Shown: piece by piece, positions 1 through 10,255 of the stretch
Numbering within the stretch: the first letter of the stretch is position 1
Layout: each line of letters starts with the position of its first letter
Assembly: GCA_965279085.1 (NCBI GenBank)
Contig: OZ257149.1
Span: 1,674,001-1,738,000, forward strand
DNA length: 64,000 nt
From: UBA7672 sp965279085
GTDB taxonomy: Bacteria > Pseudomonadota > Alphaproteobacteria > Caulobacterales > Hyphomonadaceae
Direction: 5' to 3'
Translations under genes and position numbers: made by a program
Notes under the pieces: generated by a model
The model's input: only the letters and a program-made list of their open reading frames with translations
What the model was told of the DNA's origin: nothing
Databases searched by the model: none

Positions 1-399
1 AAGCCCGCCTCGCCTGCCGGCAGCTGGGGCTTTCAGACCGAGAACATGGGCTATGGCTGCGCGCTGTCGGGCGACATCACGATCACGGCGACGGGCGAGA
101 AGACATTCAAGTGCGCGTTCAAGGCCGTGTGGGCGTGCCAGCTTCGCCTTCCGAAATCGGTTCACACGGAGCAGAGCTGCGTCGCCACGCAATCGGGCGA
201 TCAGGTGATGATCACGTCGAAGATGGAGAAGGTCGCGAAGGTTCAGCCCGTCGAGATGATGGAGCAGATGAAGCGGCAGTACGCGGCCGACCATTTCACC
301 GTGAAGCTGAATGCGCGCGGCGACGAGATGGACGGGATGTTCCGCTCCTATGGCTCGGCGCCGGTGAAGTTCCGCAAGCATCTCGAGCTGATCGGATGA
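1..399 (+). CDS. Partial hypothetical protein (5' end outside window)
   Basis: The reading frame is open from base 1 and ends at TGA 397-399, so the N-terminus lies upstream of the window. An internal ATG at 46 is not a convincing start because coding character continues upstream of it. The visible 132 residues contain three cysteines in the first half (CALSG, KCAFK, ACQL) and no membrane segment. I do not recognise the family. The cysteines and the short beta-rich pattern would suit a periplasmic protein, but no signal peptide can be seen in the window. The stop is 7 bases before the nadB start, so it may be in the same transcript. Confidence 0.6.
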   Translation, partial: KPASPAGSWGFQTENMGYGCALSGDITITATGEKTFKCAFKAVWACQLRLPKSVHTEQSCVATQSGDQVMITSKMEKVAKVQPVEMMEQMKRQYAADHFTVKLNARGDEMDGMFRSYGSAPVKFRKHLELIG

Positions 400-406
400 G
401 GCGCAA

Positions 407-1936
407 GTGACGTCGACACGCGACATCCTCATTGTCGGCGGAGGGCTGGCCGGGCTTTTCCTTGCGCTGAAGCTGGCGCCGAGGCGCTGCACCGTCATCG
501 CGCTGGCGCCACTGGGCCAGGCGGCGGCGTCCGCATGGGCGCAGGGCGGGCTTGCTGCGGCCCTGTCGCCAGAGGACGAGCCGTCGCTGCATGCGACGGA
601 CACGGTGAGCGCGGGCGCGGGCATCGTCGATCCGGTTGTGGCGCGGCTGATCGCGCAGGATGGACCAGCGCGGGTTCGTGATCTGCTGGAGCTTGGCGTT
701 CCGTTCGATCGCACCGCGGATGGCGAGCTGGCACTGTCGCTGGAGGCGGCGCATTCGCGGGCGCGGGTGGCGCGCGTGTCCGGCGATCTTGCGGGCAAGG
801 CGATCATGGAAGCGCTGACCTATGCGGTGTCGGCTTCGTCGCACATCGAGGTGGTCGAGGGCGTGAAGGCGCTAGCGCTGCTGCAGGATGGCAATGGCCG
901 GATCGGGGGCGTGCTGGCGCAGGAGAAATCCGGCGACACGTTCCAGCTGCGCGCGGCGGAGACTATCCTGTGTGCGGGCGGATCGGGCGGACTCTATGCG
1001 ATCACGACCAATCCCAAATCATCGCAAGGCGATGCGGTGGCGATGGCGTATCGCGCCGGTGCGCTGATCGCCGATCCGGAGTTCGTGCAATTCCATCCGA
1101 CCGCCATCGACATCGGCCGCGATCCGGCGCCGCTGGCGACGGAGGCGCTGCGCGGTGATGGGGCGCATCTGGTGGATGCGAAGGGCCGCGCCTTCATGCT
1201 GGACTATCATCCGCTCGGCGATCTTGCGCCGCGCGATGAGGTGGCGCGCGCTATTCATGCCGAGCGCGAAGCGGGACATGGCGCGTTTCTGGATTGCCGG
1301 AAAGCCGTCGGCGCACACTTCCCCGATCACTTCCCGACCGTGTTCGCGGCCTGTCAGTCGGCCGGTGTCGATCCGCGGACGCAGCCGATCCCGGTTGCGC
1401 CGGCTATGCACTATCACATGGGCGGCGTGGTGACGGATCTGTGGGGGCGCACGTCGCTGGAAGGTCTTTCGGCTTGCGGCGAGAGCGCATCGACCGGCGC
1501 GCATGGCGCCAACAGGCTCGCGTCGAACTCGCTGCTGGAGGCGGTCGTGTTCGCTGAGCGCTGCTCGCGCCGTCTCAAGGGCGCGACGCTGACGCAATCC
1601 GCCGACGTGAAGGTCGAGACGCCGCCGGACATGAACGAGCTGGCGATGATCGAGCTGCGCAAGCGCATGCACTCGCAAGTGGGCGTGGTGCGCGAGGCGG
1701 AGGGTCTTGCGGCGACGATCGACTGGATCGATGCGGCGATGGACAATGTGGGGCCCGCACGCGCGCTGATCGCGGCGCGGCTGATTGCGGCTGGCGCACT
1801 GGCCCGGCAGGAAAGCCGTGGCGGGCATTACCGGTCGGATTTCCCGACGATGCTTGAGCCGCATCGCACCTTCATCCGTCGCGGGCGCGGCGGCGAACCC
1901 ACCATCCATCATTCCGCGATCGCGGAAGGAGTCTGA
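407..1936 (+). CDS. nadB: L-aspartate oxidase NadB
   Basis: NadB oxidises L-aspartate to iminoaspartate with FAD, the first step of de novo NAD synthesis in the cytoplasm. The 509-residue product has the FAD dinucleotide fold at the N-terminus (GGGLAG, residues 11-16). It also has the SAWAQGG-type segment near residue 44, the FHPTA motif near 229 and the NSLLEAVVF segment near 373, all typical of the succinate dehydrogenase/aspartate oxidase flavoprotein family. Length fits the family. The start is GTG 407. Only one base separates its TGA from nadC, so the two are co-transcribed. nadA is not in the window and could lie upstream. A fumarate reductase subunit is excluded by the nadC partner. 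Confidence 0.95.
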   Translation: MTSTRDILIVGGGLAGLFLALKLAPRRCTVIALAPLGQAAASAWAQGGLAAALSPEDEPSLHATDTVSAGAGIVDPVVARLIAQDGPARVRDLLELGVPFDRTADGELALSLEAAHSRARVARVSGDLAGKAIMEALTYAVSASSHIEVVEGVKALALLQDGNGRIGGVLAQEKSGDTFQLRAAETILCAGGSGGLYAITTNPKSSQGDAVAMAYRAGALIADPEFVQFHPTAIDIGRDPAPLATEALRGDGAHLVDAKGRAFMLDYHPLGDLAPRDEVARAIHAEREAGHGAFLDCRKAVGAHFPDHFPTVFAACQSAGVDPRTQPIPVAPAMHYHMGGVVTDLWGRTSLEGLSACGESASTGAHGANRLASNSLLEAVVFAERCSRRLKGATLTQSADVKVETPPDMNELAMIELRKRMHSQVGVVREAEGLAATIDWIDAAMDNVGPARALIAARLIAAGALARQESRGGHYRSDFPTMLEPHRTFIRRGRGGEPTIHHSAIAEGV

Positions 1937-1937
1937 C

Positions 1938-2816
1938 GTGTCCGAGCATCTACCAATTCCGCCCCTTCCCATTCCTTTTTTGCCCGACGTGGTGATCGAG
2001 CCGCTGGTGCGTCTCGCGCTGACCGAGGATTTCGGGCGCGGCGGAGACATCACGACGGATGCCGTGATCCCGGCGGCCACGCACATGAAGGCCGTGATGG
2101 CCGCGCGTGAGGCTGGCGTAGCTGCGGGTTATGACGCCGCGCGGCTGGCGCTTCGACTGGTCGATCCCGAAGCGAAGTGGACCACGCTGGTCGAGGAAGG
2201 CGTTGCCTTCCAGAAGGGTGCGCAGCTGGTGCGTATCGAGGGCGCCGCGCGGTCGGTGCTGATGGCCGAGCGGGTGATGCTGAACTTTATCGGACCGCTC
2301 TCGGGCGTGGCGACGCTGACGGCGAAGTTCGTGGCGGAGACTGCGGGCACGAACGCAAAGGTGACCTGCACGCGCAAGACGACGCCGGGGTTCAGGGCGC
2401 TGGAGAAGCGCGCGGTGCGGCTGGGCGGCGGAGTGAACCACCGGCTCGGCCTCGACGATGCGATCCTGATCAAGGACAACCACATCGCGGCGGCGGGCGG
2501 CGTTGCGGCGGCGATGAAGCGTGCGCGGGCTGCCGTTGGCCACCTGCGCGCCATCGAGATCGAGGTGGATGGGCTGGACCAGCTGCGCGAGGCCCTGCCC
2601 TTCAGGCCGGACGCCGTGCTGCTCGACAACATGTCGGTCGCGCTGCTGAAGGAAGCTGTCGCCATCGTCGGCGGGCAGTCGAAGACCGAGGCTTCAGGCG
2701 GCGTGCGGCTGGATACGGTGAAGGCGATCGCACAGACGGGCGTCGACTACATCTCCGCAGGCGCGCTGACGCACTCGGCGGTCAATCTCGACGTTGGGCT
2801 CGATTTCGAAAGTTAG
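1938..2816 (+). CDS. nadC: Nicotinate-nucleotide pyrophosphorylase (carboxylating) NadC
   Basis: NadC converts quinolinate and PRPP to nicotinate mononucleotide, CO2 and pyrophosphate, completing the pathway begun by NadB. I place the start at GTG 1938, one base after the nadB stop. A frame extension to ATG 1785 would lie inside nadB and is not needed. The 292-residue product has the CTRKTTPG motif (about residues 144-151), KDNH (about 178-181), the IEIEVD strand and the ASGG/GVDYISAGALTHS C-terminal phosphate-binding loops. Length is normal for the family. Its TAG overlaps the stop of the convergent wall hydrolase gene by a few bases, leaving no room for a terminator between the two. Confidence 0.95.
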   Translation: MSEHLPIPPLPIPFLPDVVIEPLVRLALTEDFGRGGDITTDAVIPAATHMKAVMAAREAGVAAGYDAARLALRLVDPEAKWTTLVEEGVAFQKGAQLVRIEGAARSVLMAERVMLNFIGPLSGVATLTAKFVAETAGTNAKVTCTRKTTPGFRALEKRAVRLGGGVNHRLGLDDAILIKDNHIAAAGGVAAAMKRARAAVGHLRAIEIEVDGLDQLREALPFRPDAVLLDNMSVALLKEAVAIVGGQSKTEASGGVRLDTVKAIAQTGVDYISAGALTHSAVNLDVGLDFES

Positions 2817-3796
2817 AGCGGGCGGGCGTCGGCGACTTCGGTTGCCGGAACCAGCGCTGACGGAAGCTGGGCCGTCTGGGCGGAGACGGTGATCAGCGGG
2901 ATTGCCGCGACCGTGGCGTCCGGCGCCGGTTGCGCTTCGCCATCCACCGACAGGAAAGCCGGCGGGGGAACCGCTTCGCGCAGATCCTGGGCCTCGAGGG
3001 CGATGCGGGCGGTGGTCCACTCCGCATTGGTCTTCGGGAAGCGATAGAAGATGTGCGTACCGATCACCTCGGTCTCGACCAGCCCTGCCTTCCAGTACGG
3101 GTTCACATAGTCGGTGTGATAGTGGGTCGCCTTGTTGGTGACCGGCTTGGCCAGTCCCAGCAGGACGTGCAGGGCCACGGCGCGCGCGCGATCCCAGGCA
3201 GCGCCTTTCGGCTTGTGGCTGAGCGAACCATCGCAGGTGAAGGTGAACTGGCAGCCGGTGTCGCGGTAGTGGCCCTGATAGACCACGGCACACACGGTTT
3301 TCGGGAAGCGGGGATCCCGCATCCGGTTCATGACCACTTCGGCCACGGCCATCTGGCCGATCGTGTCTTCCGAGCGGGCCTCGAAATAGACGGCCTCGGA
3401 TAGGCAATCGAGCTCGTCCTGCTCGTTCCTGGCCTTGTCCGAGCCCAGGCTGTCGAGGGTGAAGCTGGCGAGGCCGCGCAGGGAAGCGTTGTCCCGAGCG
3501 CGCAGGCTGTTGCCGGCTTCATAGGCGTCCACGTCCGTCTGGGCGGCCTGACGGAGCAGGGCCTCAGGGCTGGCGCTGTTCGTATAGGACACGAGCCGGA
3601 CGCCCGGCTGGCCTTCGGTAGCATTATCGGCGGCGATGGACTGGGCAAGGACGATGGCGTCGGCCCGGTAGGCCTCCTGGGCCTTCTGGTCGCCGAAACG
3701 CTCCGCAATCAACGGTCCGCCAAAAGCGAACACGGCGGCGCAGGCCCCGATAGTCAGCACGCGCTGACGGGTCTGCCGTTTGTCGGAGTCCGACAT
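2813..3796 (-). CDS. Cell wall hydrolase, SleB (Hydrolase_2) family
   Basis: The C-terminal half (about residues 130-240) matches the SleB/CwlJ lytic domain: it has EAVYFEARSE, the GQMAVAEVVMNRM helix and KATHYHTDYVNPYW. This domain cleaves peptidoglycan in the envelope. A single hydrophobic segment (about residues 15-33) acts as signal anchor, so the enzyme is probably periplasmic. The frame is open to 3952. However, the codons between 3797 and 3952 are AT-ending (for example act, tta, aaa, agt, aca), whereas those after ATG 3796 are strongly GC-ending, so 3796 is taken as the start (327 residues). The C-terminal tail of about 60 residues is low complexity. It is not linked to sporulation here, because related proteins are common in non-sporulating alphaproteobacteria. 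Confidence 0.85.
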   Translation of the reverse strand: MSDSDKRQTRQRVLTIGACAAVFAFGGPLIAERFGDQKAQEAYRADAIVLAQSIAADNATEGQPGVRLVSYTNSASPEALLRQAAQTDVDAYEAGNSLRARDNASLRGLASFTLDSLGSDKARNEQDELDCLSEAVYFEARSEDTIGQMAVAEVVMNRMRDPRFPKTVCAVVYQGHYRDTGCQFTFTCDGSLSHKPKGAAWDRARAVALHVLLGLAKPVTNKATHYHTDYVNPYWKAGLVETEVIGTHIFYRFPKTNAEWTTARIALEAQDLREAVPPPAFLSVDGEAQPAPDATVAAIPLITVSAQTAQLPSALVPATEVADARPL

Positions 3797-4378
3797 CCTT
3801 ACCCACCACGTGACGACCGCTGTAGCCGCGGCCTGTACATGATCGAGGATAGGACTGAGAGCTTTCGGGAGGTTTAACACCCCAGTCTTCCCTTTAATGT
3901 TCGTAAACCAACAAACCGGTTTTGGACGCCCGCGCGCGTCCGGAACTGACACTCCACAACACCCCGGTGCTATCGTTTCTAATCACTGCGCACCGTGCAG
4001 CCGCCCTAACCGGGCCTTTGGTACCGGGCAACCCCGGGAATTTTCTTAGGGGGTGTCGCAAATCCCGCGCCAGGGAGAACCGCATCGATTCCCGATCAAC
4101 CGGGGAGCGAGCCGTTAACCTTTCGCATTTACGAATAGCCCCTCTTTTCAAGTCCCTTCAGCCTGACCGAAGAGTCCACATAGGCTGTGGCGGCCCTTGG
4201 GCAACACCGGGGCGGATTCACCGTAACGGTGATTTGAGACGGCTTTTCCGGCCAGAACGCTGGGGAAATCGCCTTTTGTGGATAAGTCCCGGGCGCCCGG
4301 TCTGGGCCAGCCGCCTGTGCCGCAGCGTGGTTTCCAGTCAGCAAACGCCTTCCCCGGATTTTGCCGGAGTCGCGGGCG
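3797..4378. other. 582-base spacer without a convincing gene; contains a perfect DnaA box and short dyads
   Basis: Short open frames here lack codon bias. The spacer holds a perfect DnaA box in reverse orientation (tgtggataa, 4277-4285) and a perfect 7-1-7 dyad tcaccgt-a-acggtga (4218-4232). It also has a CtrA-like half site (ttaacc, about 4113) and a GC hairpin ccggg-caac-cccgg near 4026-4039 that is followed by gaatttt. It lies between a minus-strand gene that starts at 3796 and one that ends at 4379, so it should contain the SleB promoter. I see no tRNA or known RNA. Confidence 0.5.
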
Positions 4379-5176
4379 CTACGCCGCGAAGACCGCCGCC
4401 AGCATCGGGGCCAGCACATCCGGCGGAGCATCGTGGCCGACGCCCGGGAGGGTCTTGCGTTGCGCGCCCGGAACGGCGGCGGCAACGCGATCCGCTCCGG
4501 CGGCCATGAAGTCGTAGCTGGCGTCGCCATTGGCAATGAGGACGGGGACGCGGATCGCCCGCCAGCTTCTGGTCATGCCGTCGCTCTCAAACGCGTCGGC
4601 GATGACGGCGTAGTCGTAGGCCAGCGTGTGGCCGACGGCAGCATAGGCGGGCCAGACCGGCGACTGGCGGAACCCGGCCAGCTGGTCCGGCGGCATGCCG
4701 ACCGACGACATGAAGTTCACCATCATGTCCTCGCGCCTGTCCTGGGCGTAGAGGGCCTGCATTTCGGCCAACGACTTGCGGGCCTCGGCTTCGGTTTCGT
4801 CGCCGGCAATCGGCGGCTCATAGCCCAGCACCTTACCGACGCCAGACAGGGCCGCAGCGGCATGGAGGGCCAGGACCGCGCCGGACGACATGCCATAGAG
4901 CATGGCCCGGCCCCCGGCCGGACCGGCGATCAGCGCGGCAATATCCTCGATCTCCCGGGCGACAGCGTAGGGCCGCGTATCGCCAGATTCGCCCCGGCCG
5001 CGCCGGTCGTAGTTGATGACGGTGAAACCCTGCCTGGCCAGCATCCCGGCCATCACGGGCGTCTGCTGGTCCACGGCCCGGTGCTGTGTGGCGCCCGCGA
5101 CGAGAATGATCGCGGGGCCGTTGCCGACCGCGTCGTGGCTGATCTTCGTGCCGTCCTTCGAGGTGACCGTGGGCAT
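4379..5176 (-). CDS. Alpha/beta-fold hydrolase
   Basis: This is a 265-residue cytoplasmic alpha/beta hydrolase of unknown substrate. Visible family marks are the NYDRRGRGESG oxyanion-side turn near residue 55 and the nucleophile elbow G-M-S-S-G with Ser97. The likely acid is the Asp in NGDAS near 215, with His248 in GVGHDAPP. ATG 5176 is chosen because GGGAGG lies 5-6 bases upstream; the open frame runs further but without such a site. No signal peptide is seen. The upstream neighbour in the same direction ends only 77 bases away, so the two could share a transcript. Function beyond ester or C-C bond hydrolysis cannot be assigned. Confidence 0.85.
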   Translation of the reverse strand: MPTVTSKDGTKISHDAVGNGPAIILVAGATQHRAVDQQTPVMAGMLARQGFTVINYDRRGRGESGDTRPYAVAREIEDIAALIAGPAGGRAMLYGMSSGAVLALHAAAALSGVGKVLGYEPPIAGDETEAEARKSLAEMQALYAQDRREDMMVNFMSSVGMPPDQLAGFRQSPVWPAYAAVGHTLAYDYAVIADAFESDGMTRSWRAIRVPVLIANGDASYDFMAAGADRVAAAVPGAQRKTLPGVGHDAPPDVLAPMLAAVFAA

Positions 5177-5253
5177 GCAATCCTCCCTGTTCGTCCAGAG
5201 GACGAACGGCGGGGAACGGTTCCGACAGCTTCCGGAAGATTTTCGGCGGGCCT

Positions 5254-6693
5254 TCAGACCATACGCCGGGCCTGCATGCGCACGCTGTCCCACGCGCCGG
5301 CGATGGCGAGCGTGATGCCGGGCCGCTGGATGTTCACGAATAGGGTCGAGCCGTCTGGCGAGAAGCAGGCGCCGCAGAACTCGGATTTGCCGGGGTCAGC
5401 GTTGCGGGCGAGCGTGTAGATCAGGCCATCGGGCGTGACGGCGCGCACGAACTGGTCGCACGAACCATCCTCGCAGACGATCAGCTCCCCGCGAGGAGAC
5501 GCGACGATGTTGTCGCATTTCTCGAAGTCCTGTTCGCCCGTGCTCTCGACGAACAGTTCCAGCTCGCCCGGCGCATCGGCCTCGCGGGCCGTGCCTTCGT
5601 GGACGCTGGGCAGGTAGCGCCAGATCTGGCCGATCTGGGCCGCGCCGCCGGATGTGCAGGCGAAATAGATGGCAGAGCCAGCCGCCTCCATCGCGAACGC
5701 CATGCCCTCGCCACGCGCGAAGATCGCAGCGCCGGCCTGACGGCCTCGCAGCCGGAGATCGTTGTTGGGCGCTTCGACTTCCGCCATGTCGATCCAGCGC
5801 GCGCGATAGCGGCGATTCTGGATCATGCGCAGCGCAAGATCTCCGCCCTGCTCCCTCGACCAGTTGCGCGTGTCGGCGCCGGCCTGCTCGACCAGCGCGA
5901 GCGCCTGCAGCCGTCCGCCTTTCGCCAGCTCGCCCCGCGCGTTCGGCATGAAGCGATAGAACAGCGAGTCGCCTTCATCCTCCGTGAGGTAGACGATGCC
6001 GGTGGCGGGATCGACAGCGGCTGCCTCGTGCACAAAGCGCCCCATCGCCTTGAGCGGGACGGGGCTGACCAAACCCTTGTGCGCGGATGCTACCTCGAAG
6101 ACGAAGCCGTGGTCCTTGCCAGCGCGGTCGCCAACCTTCAGATCCGTTTCCTCGCAGGTAAGCCATGCGCCCCAAGGCGTCGGACCGCCGCTACAGTTCA
6201 CCGCCGTCCCGGCGAGCGACATGTGTGAACGCTCAATGCGACCCGTGCGAACGTTTACCAGCGCCGTGGTCGTTCCGCCCGAATGCGGACGGTTGGCGGC
6301 GGGATGGACATCGTAGACCATCGTCCGGTCGAACGCCGCGCCGGCCCGGAAGGCAGAAGCCGCATGCGCTTCGTCGCTGACGCCAAGCTCGTGGTTGCGC
6401 ACCAGCAGGCAGCGATCCGGATCGCCCTCGACAGGAAACGCCGCCATGCCGTCATGCGCGCCGGGTTCGATCAGGCCATCCGACATGGGAGTGCCTGCAC
6501 GCGAGAGGACGGCGTAGGTGAGACCCGGCGCGAGATCGAGCAGGCCTTTCGGATCGGGCTGAAGCGCCAGGCTGGAGACGCGCTGGTTGATCGCTGGACG
6601 TGCGGGCGTGGCGCAGCCGAGCAGCTGCAGCGCGGGCGCGGCCACAGCGACGCTGGCGGCGGAACGGATCAGGTTGCGGCGTGAAAGGAGCAT
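5254..6693 (-). CDS. PhoX-family (DUF839) protein with Tat signal
   Basis: This 479-residue protein resembles the DUF839/PhoX family, calcium-dependent beta-propeller alkaline phosphatases. Recognisable parts are the VRNHELG motif, GGTTTALV, NCSGGPTPWGAWLTCEE and VYLTEDEGD, each in the usual order. The N-terminus has a twin-arginine motif (SRRNLIR, residues 4-10) and a possible lipobox ending at Cys27 (LQLLGC), so it is exported folded and may be lipidated. ATG 6693 is preferred over ATG 6705 because GGAGG sits 5 bases before it. Whether it is a true phosphatase is not certain; several DUF839 members have unknown substrates. Confidence 0.85.
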   Translation of the reverse strand: MLLSRRNLIRSAASVAVAAPALQLLGCATPARPAINQRVSSLALQPDPKGLLDLAPGLTYAVLSRAGTPMSDGLIEPGAHDGMAAFPVEGDPDRCLLVRNHELGVSDEAHAASAFRAGAAFDRTMVYDVHPAANRPHSGGTTTALVNVRTGRIERSHMSLAGTAVNCSGGPTPWGAWLTCEETDLKVGDRAGKDHGFVFEVASAHKGLVSPVPLKAMGRFVHEAAAVDPATGIVYLTEDEGDSLFYRFMPNARGELAKGGRLQALALVEQAGADTRNWSREQGGDLALRMIQNRRYRARWIDMAEVEAPNNDLRLRGRQAGAAIFARGEGMAFAMEAAGSAIYFACTSGGAAQIGQIWRYLPSVHEGTAREADAPGELELFVESTGEQDFEKCDNIVASPRGELIVCEDGSCDQFVRAVTPDGLIYTLARNADPGKSEFCGACFSPDGSTLFVNIQRPGITLAIAGAWDSVRMQARRMV

Positions 6694-6779
6694 CGCGGCC
6701 TCCATCGATGGATTGGCGGCGATCTACCCTGCTTTGGCAAGCATGAACGTGAAGGTTTTGTGGCGGCGCGCGCGAGTCA

Positions 6780-7271
6780 TCACCAGTAGTAAGCGAGCTC
6801 GAGCCAGACGTGATAATGCGTACCGTTGGCGTCGGTGTGCTCTTCAAGCACGCTTGCCCATTCCAGGTCTGCATTGACGCCTGTCCCAGCGTAGAGCGTG
6901 CCCGCAAGAGTGCGATAACCGTCGGCCGCGGCGGCGTCTGGCGTTACGCCCTTGGATTGCCAGCCGGGAAGACAGGCGGCGATCGTTGCGGCCAAGGAGT
7001 TCCTCGCATCGGACCCCGCTGCGTAGGAACTGAACTGGTAGCCGCACGAATAAACCGAGTCCCATGTATAATCGACATTGCACTCGGTGGCGCCGCTGAG
7101 CGCGTAAGTTGCGCGATACAGATCGTCGTCGAGTTCTTCGCCGAGGATGCCGTCGAAGTCGTCCAGAGCTTCGTCGTTGATCCGGTTCAGCTCGCTGCAG
7201 CTTACCTGAGCGTACGCGGCAGGCGCCAGAAAGAGGCCGGTCACCGCGGCCAGCGCGAGAATCGATTTCAT
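6780..7271 (-). CDS. Secreted hypothetical protein
   Basis: The 163-residue product starts with a clear signal peptide (hydrophobic residues 3-18, cleavage likely after AYA). The mature part has five cysteines and is very acidic near its start (DEALDDFDGILGEELDDD). I do not recognise the family. ATG 7271 is preferred over ATG 7277 because AAGGGG lies 6 bases upstream of it. The gene is alone between a Tat protein gene and ppdK, with 70 bases before the ppdK stop. The even cysteine spacing suggests disulphide bonding in the periplasm; no function is proposed. Confidence 0.7.
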   Translation of the reverse strand: MKSILALAAVTGLFLAPAAYAQVSCSELNRINDEALDDFDGILGEELDDDLYRATYALSGATECNVDYTWDSVYSCGYQFSSYAAGSDARNSLAATIAACLPGWQSKGVTPDAAAADGYRTLAGTLYAGTGVNADLEWASVLEEHTDANGTHYHVWLELAYYW

Positions 7272-7341
7272 GTGCATCCCCTTGCCTCACCCCCGGGGAA
7301 TACTGATCCCCGGCAAAAGGCGATGCAAGCGGAGGAAGCCG

Positions 7342-10020
<2,679 letters not shown>

Positions 10021-10046
10021 GGTTCGACCTTCGAATGCATCGTACG

Positions 10047-10228
10047 CGTGGAGGGCGACCCCCACCTGATCGCGACCGCGTTGCCGCCTGCAAGCGTTGC
10101 GCCTCCCCCTTGCAGGGGGAGGAACATCCCGCTCGCCGCGTGCATAGAACCTCCTCCCCCTGAAAGGGGGAGGCGCCACATGCCCGCCATCTCAAGCGAC
10201 ACCGGCCAGGTGGGGGTCGCCCTCCACG
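10047..10228. repeat. REP-like composite element: two units in inverted orientation
   Basis: Two copies of one unit face each other. Each has a 21-base hairpin with 8-bp arms (cctccccc/gggggagg; 10102-10122 with loop ttgca, 10153-10173 with loop tgaaa), then exactly 33 bases, then a caggtgggggtcgcc box. The boxes lie outside and form a perfect 22-bp inverted repeat, 10047-10068 against 10207-10228. The same unit occurs twice more at 12587-12744, with the opposite arrangement. There is no coding content. The element fills the ppdK-glyS gap and could form a strong RNA hairpin between the two minus-strand genes. Confidence 0.9.
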
Positions 10229-10255
10229 TGCGCAGCGGGAGCGTGGCGCCCATGC

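Noticed and set aside
3797..3952. Longer SleB-gene start at 3952
   Set aside because: The codons in this part end mostly in A or T, and the hydrophobic anchor belongs near the N-terminus, as given by the start at 3796.
4277..4285. DnaA box as a sign of the replication origin
   Set aside because: A single box is not an origin: no cluster of boxes, no AT-rich unwinding region and no hemE, dnaA or parAB genes nearby.
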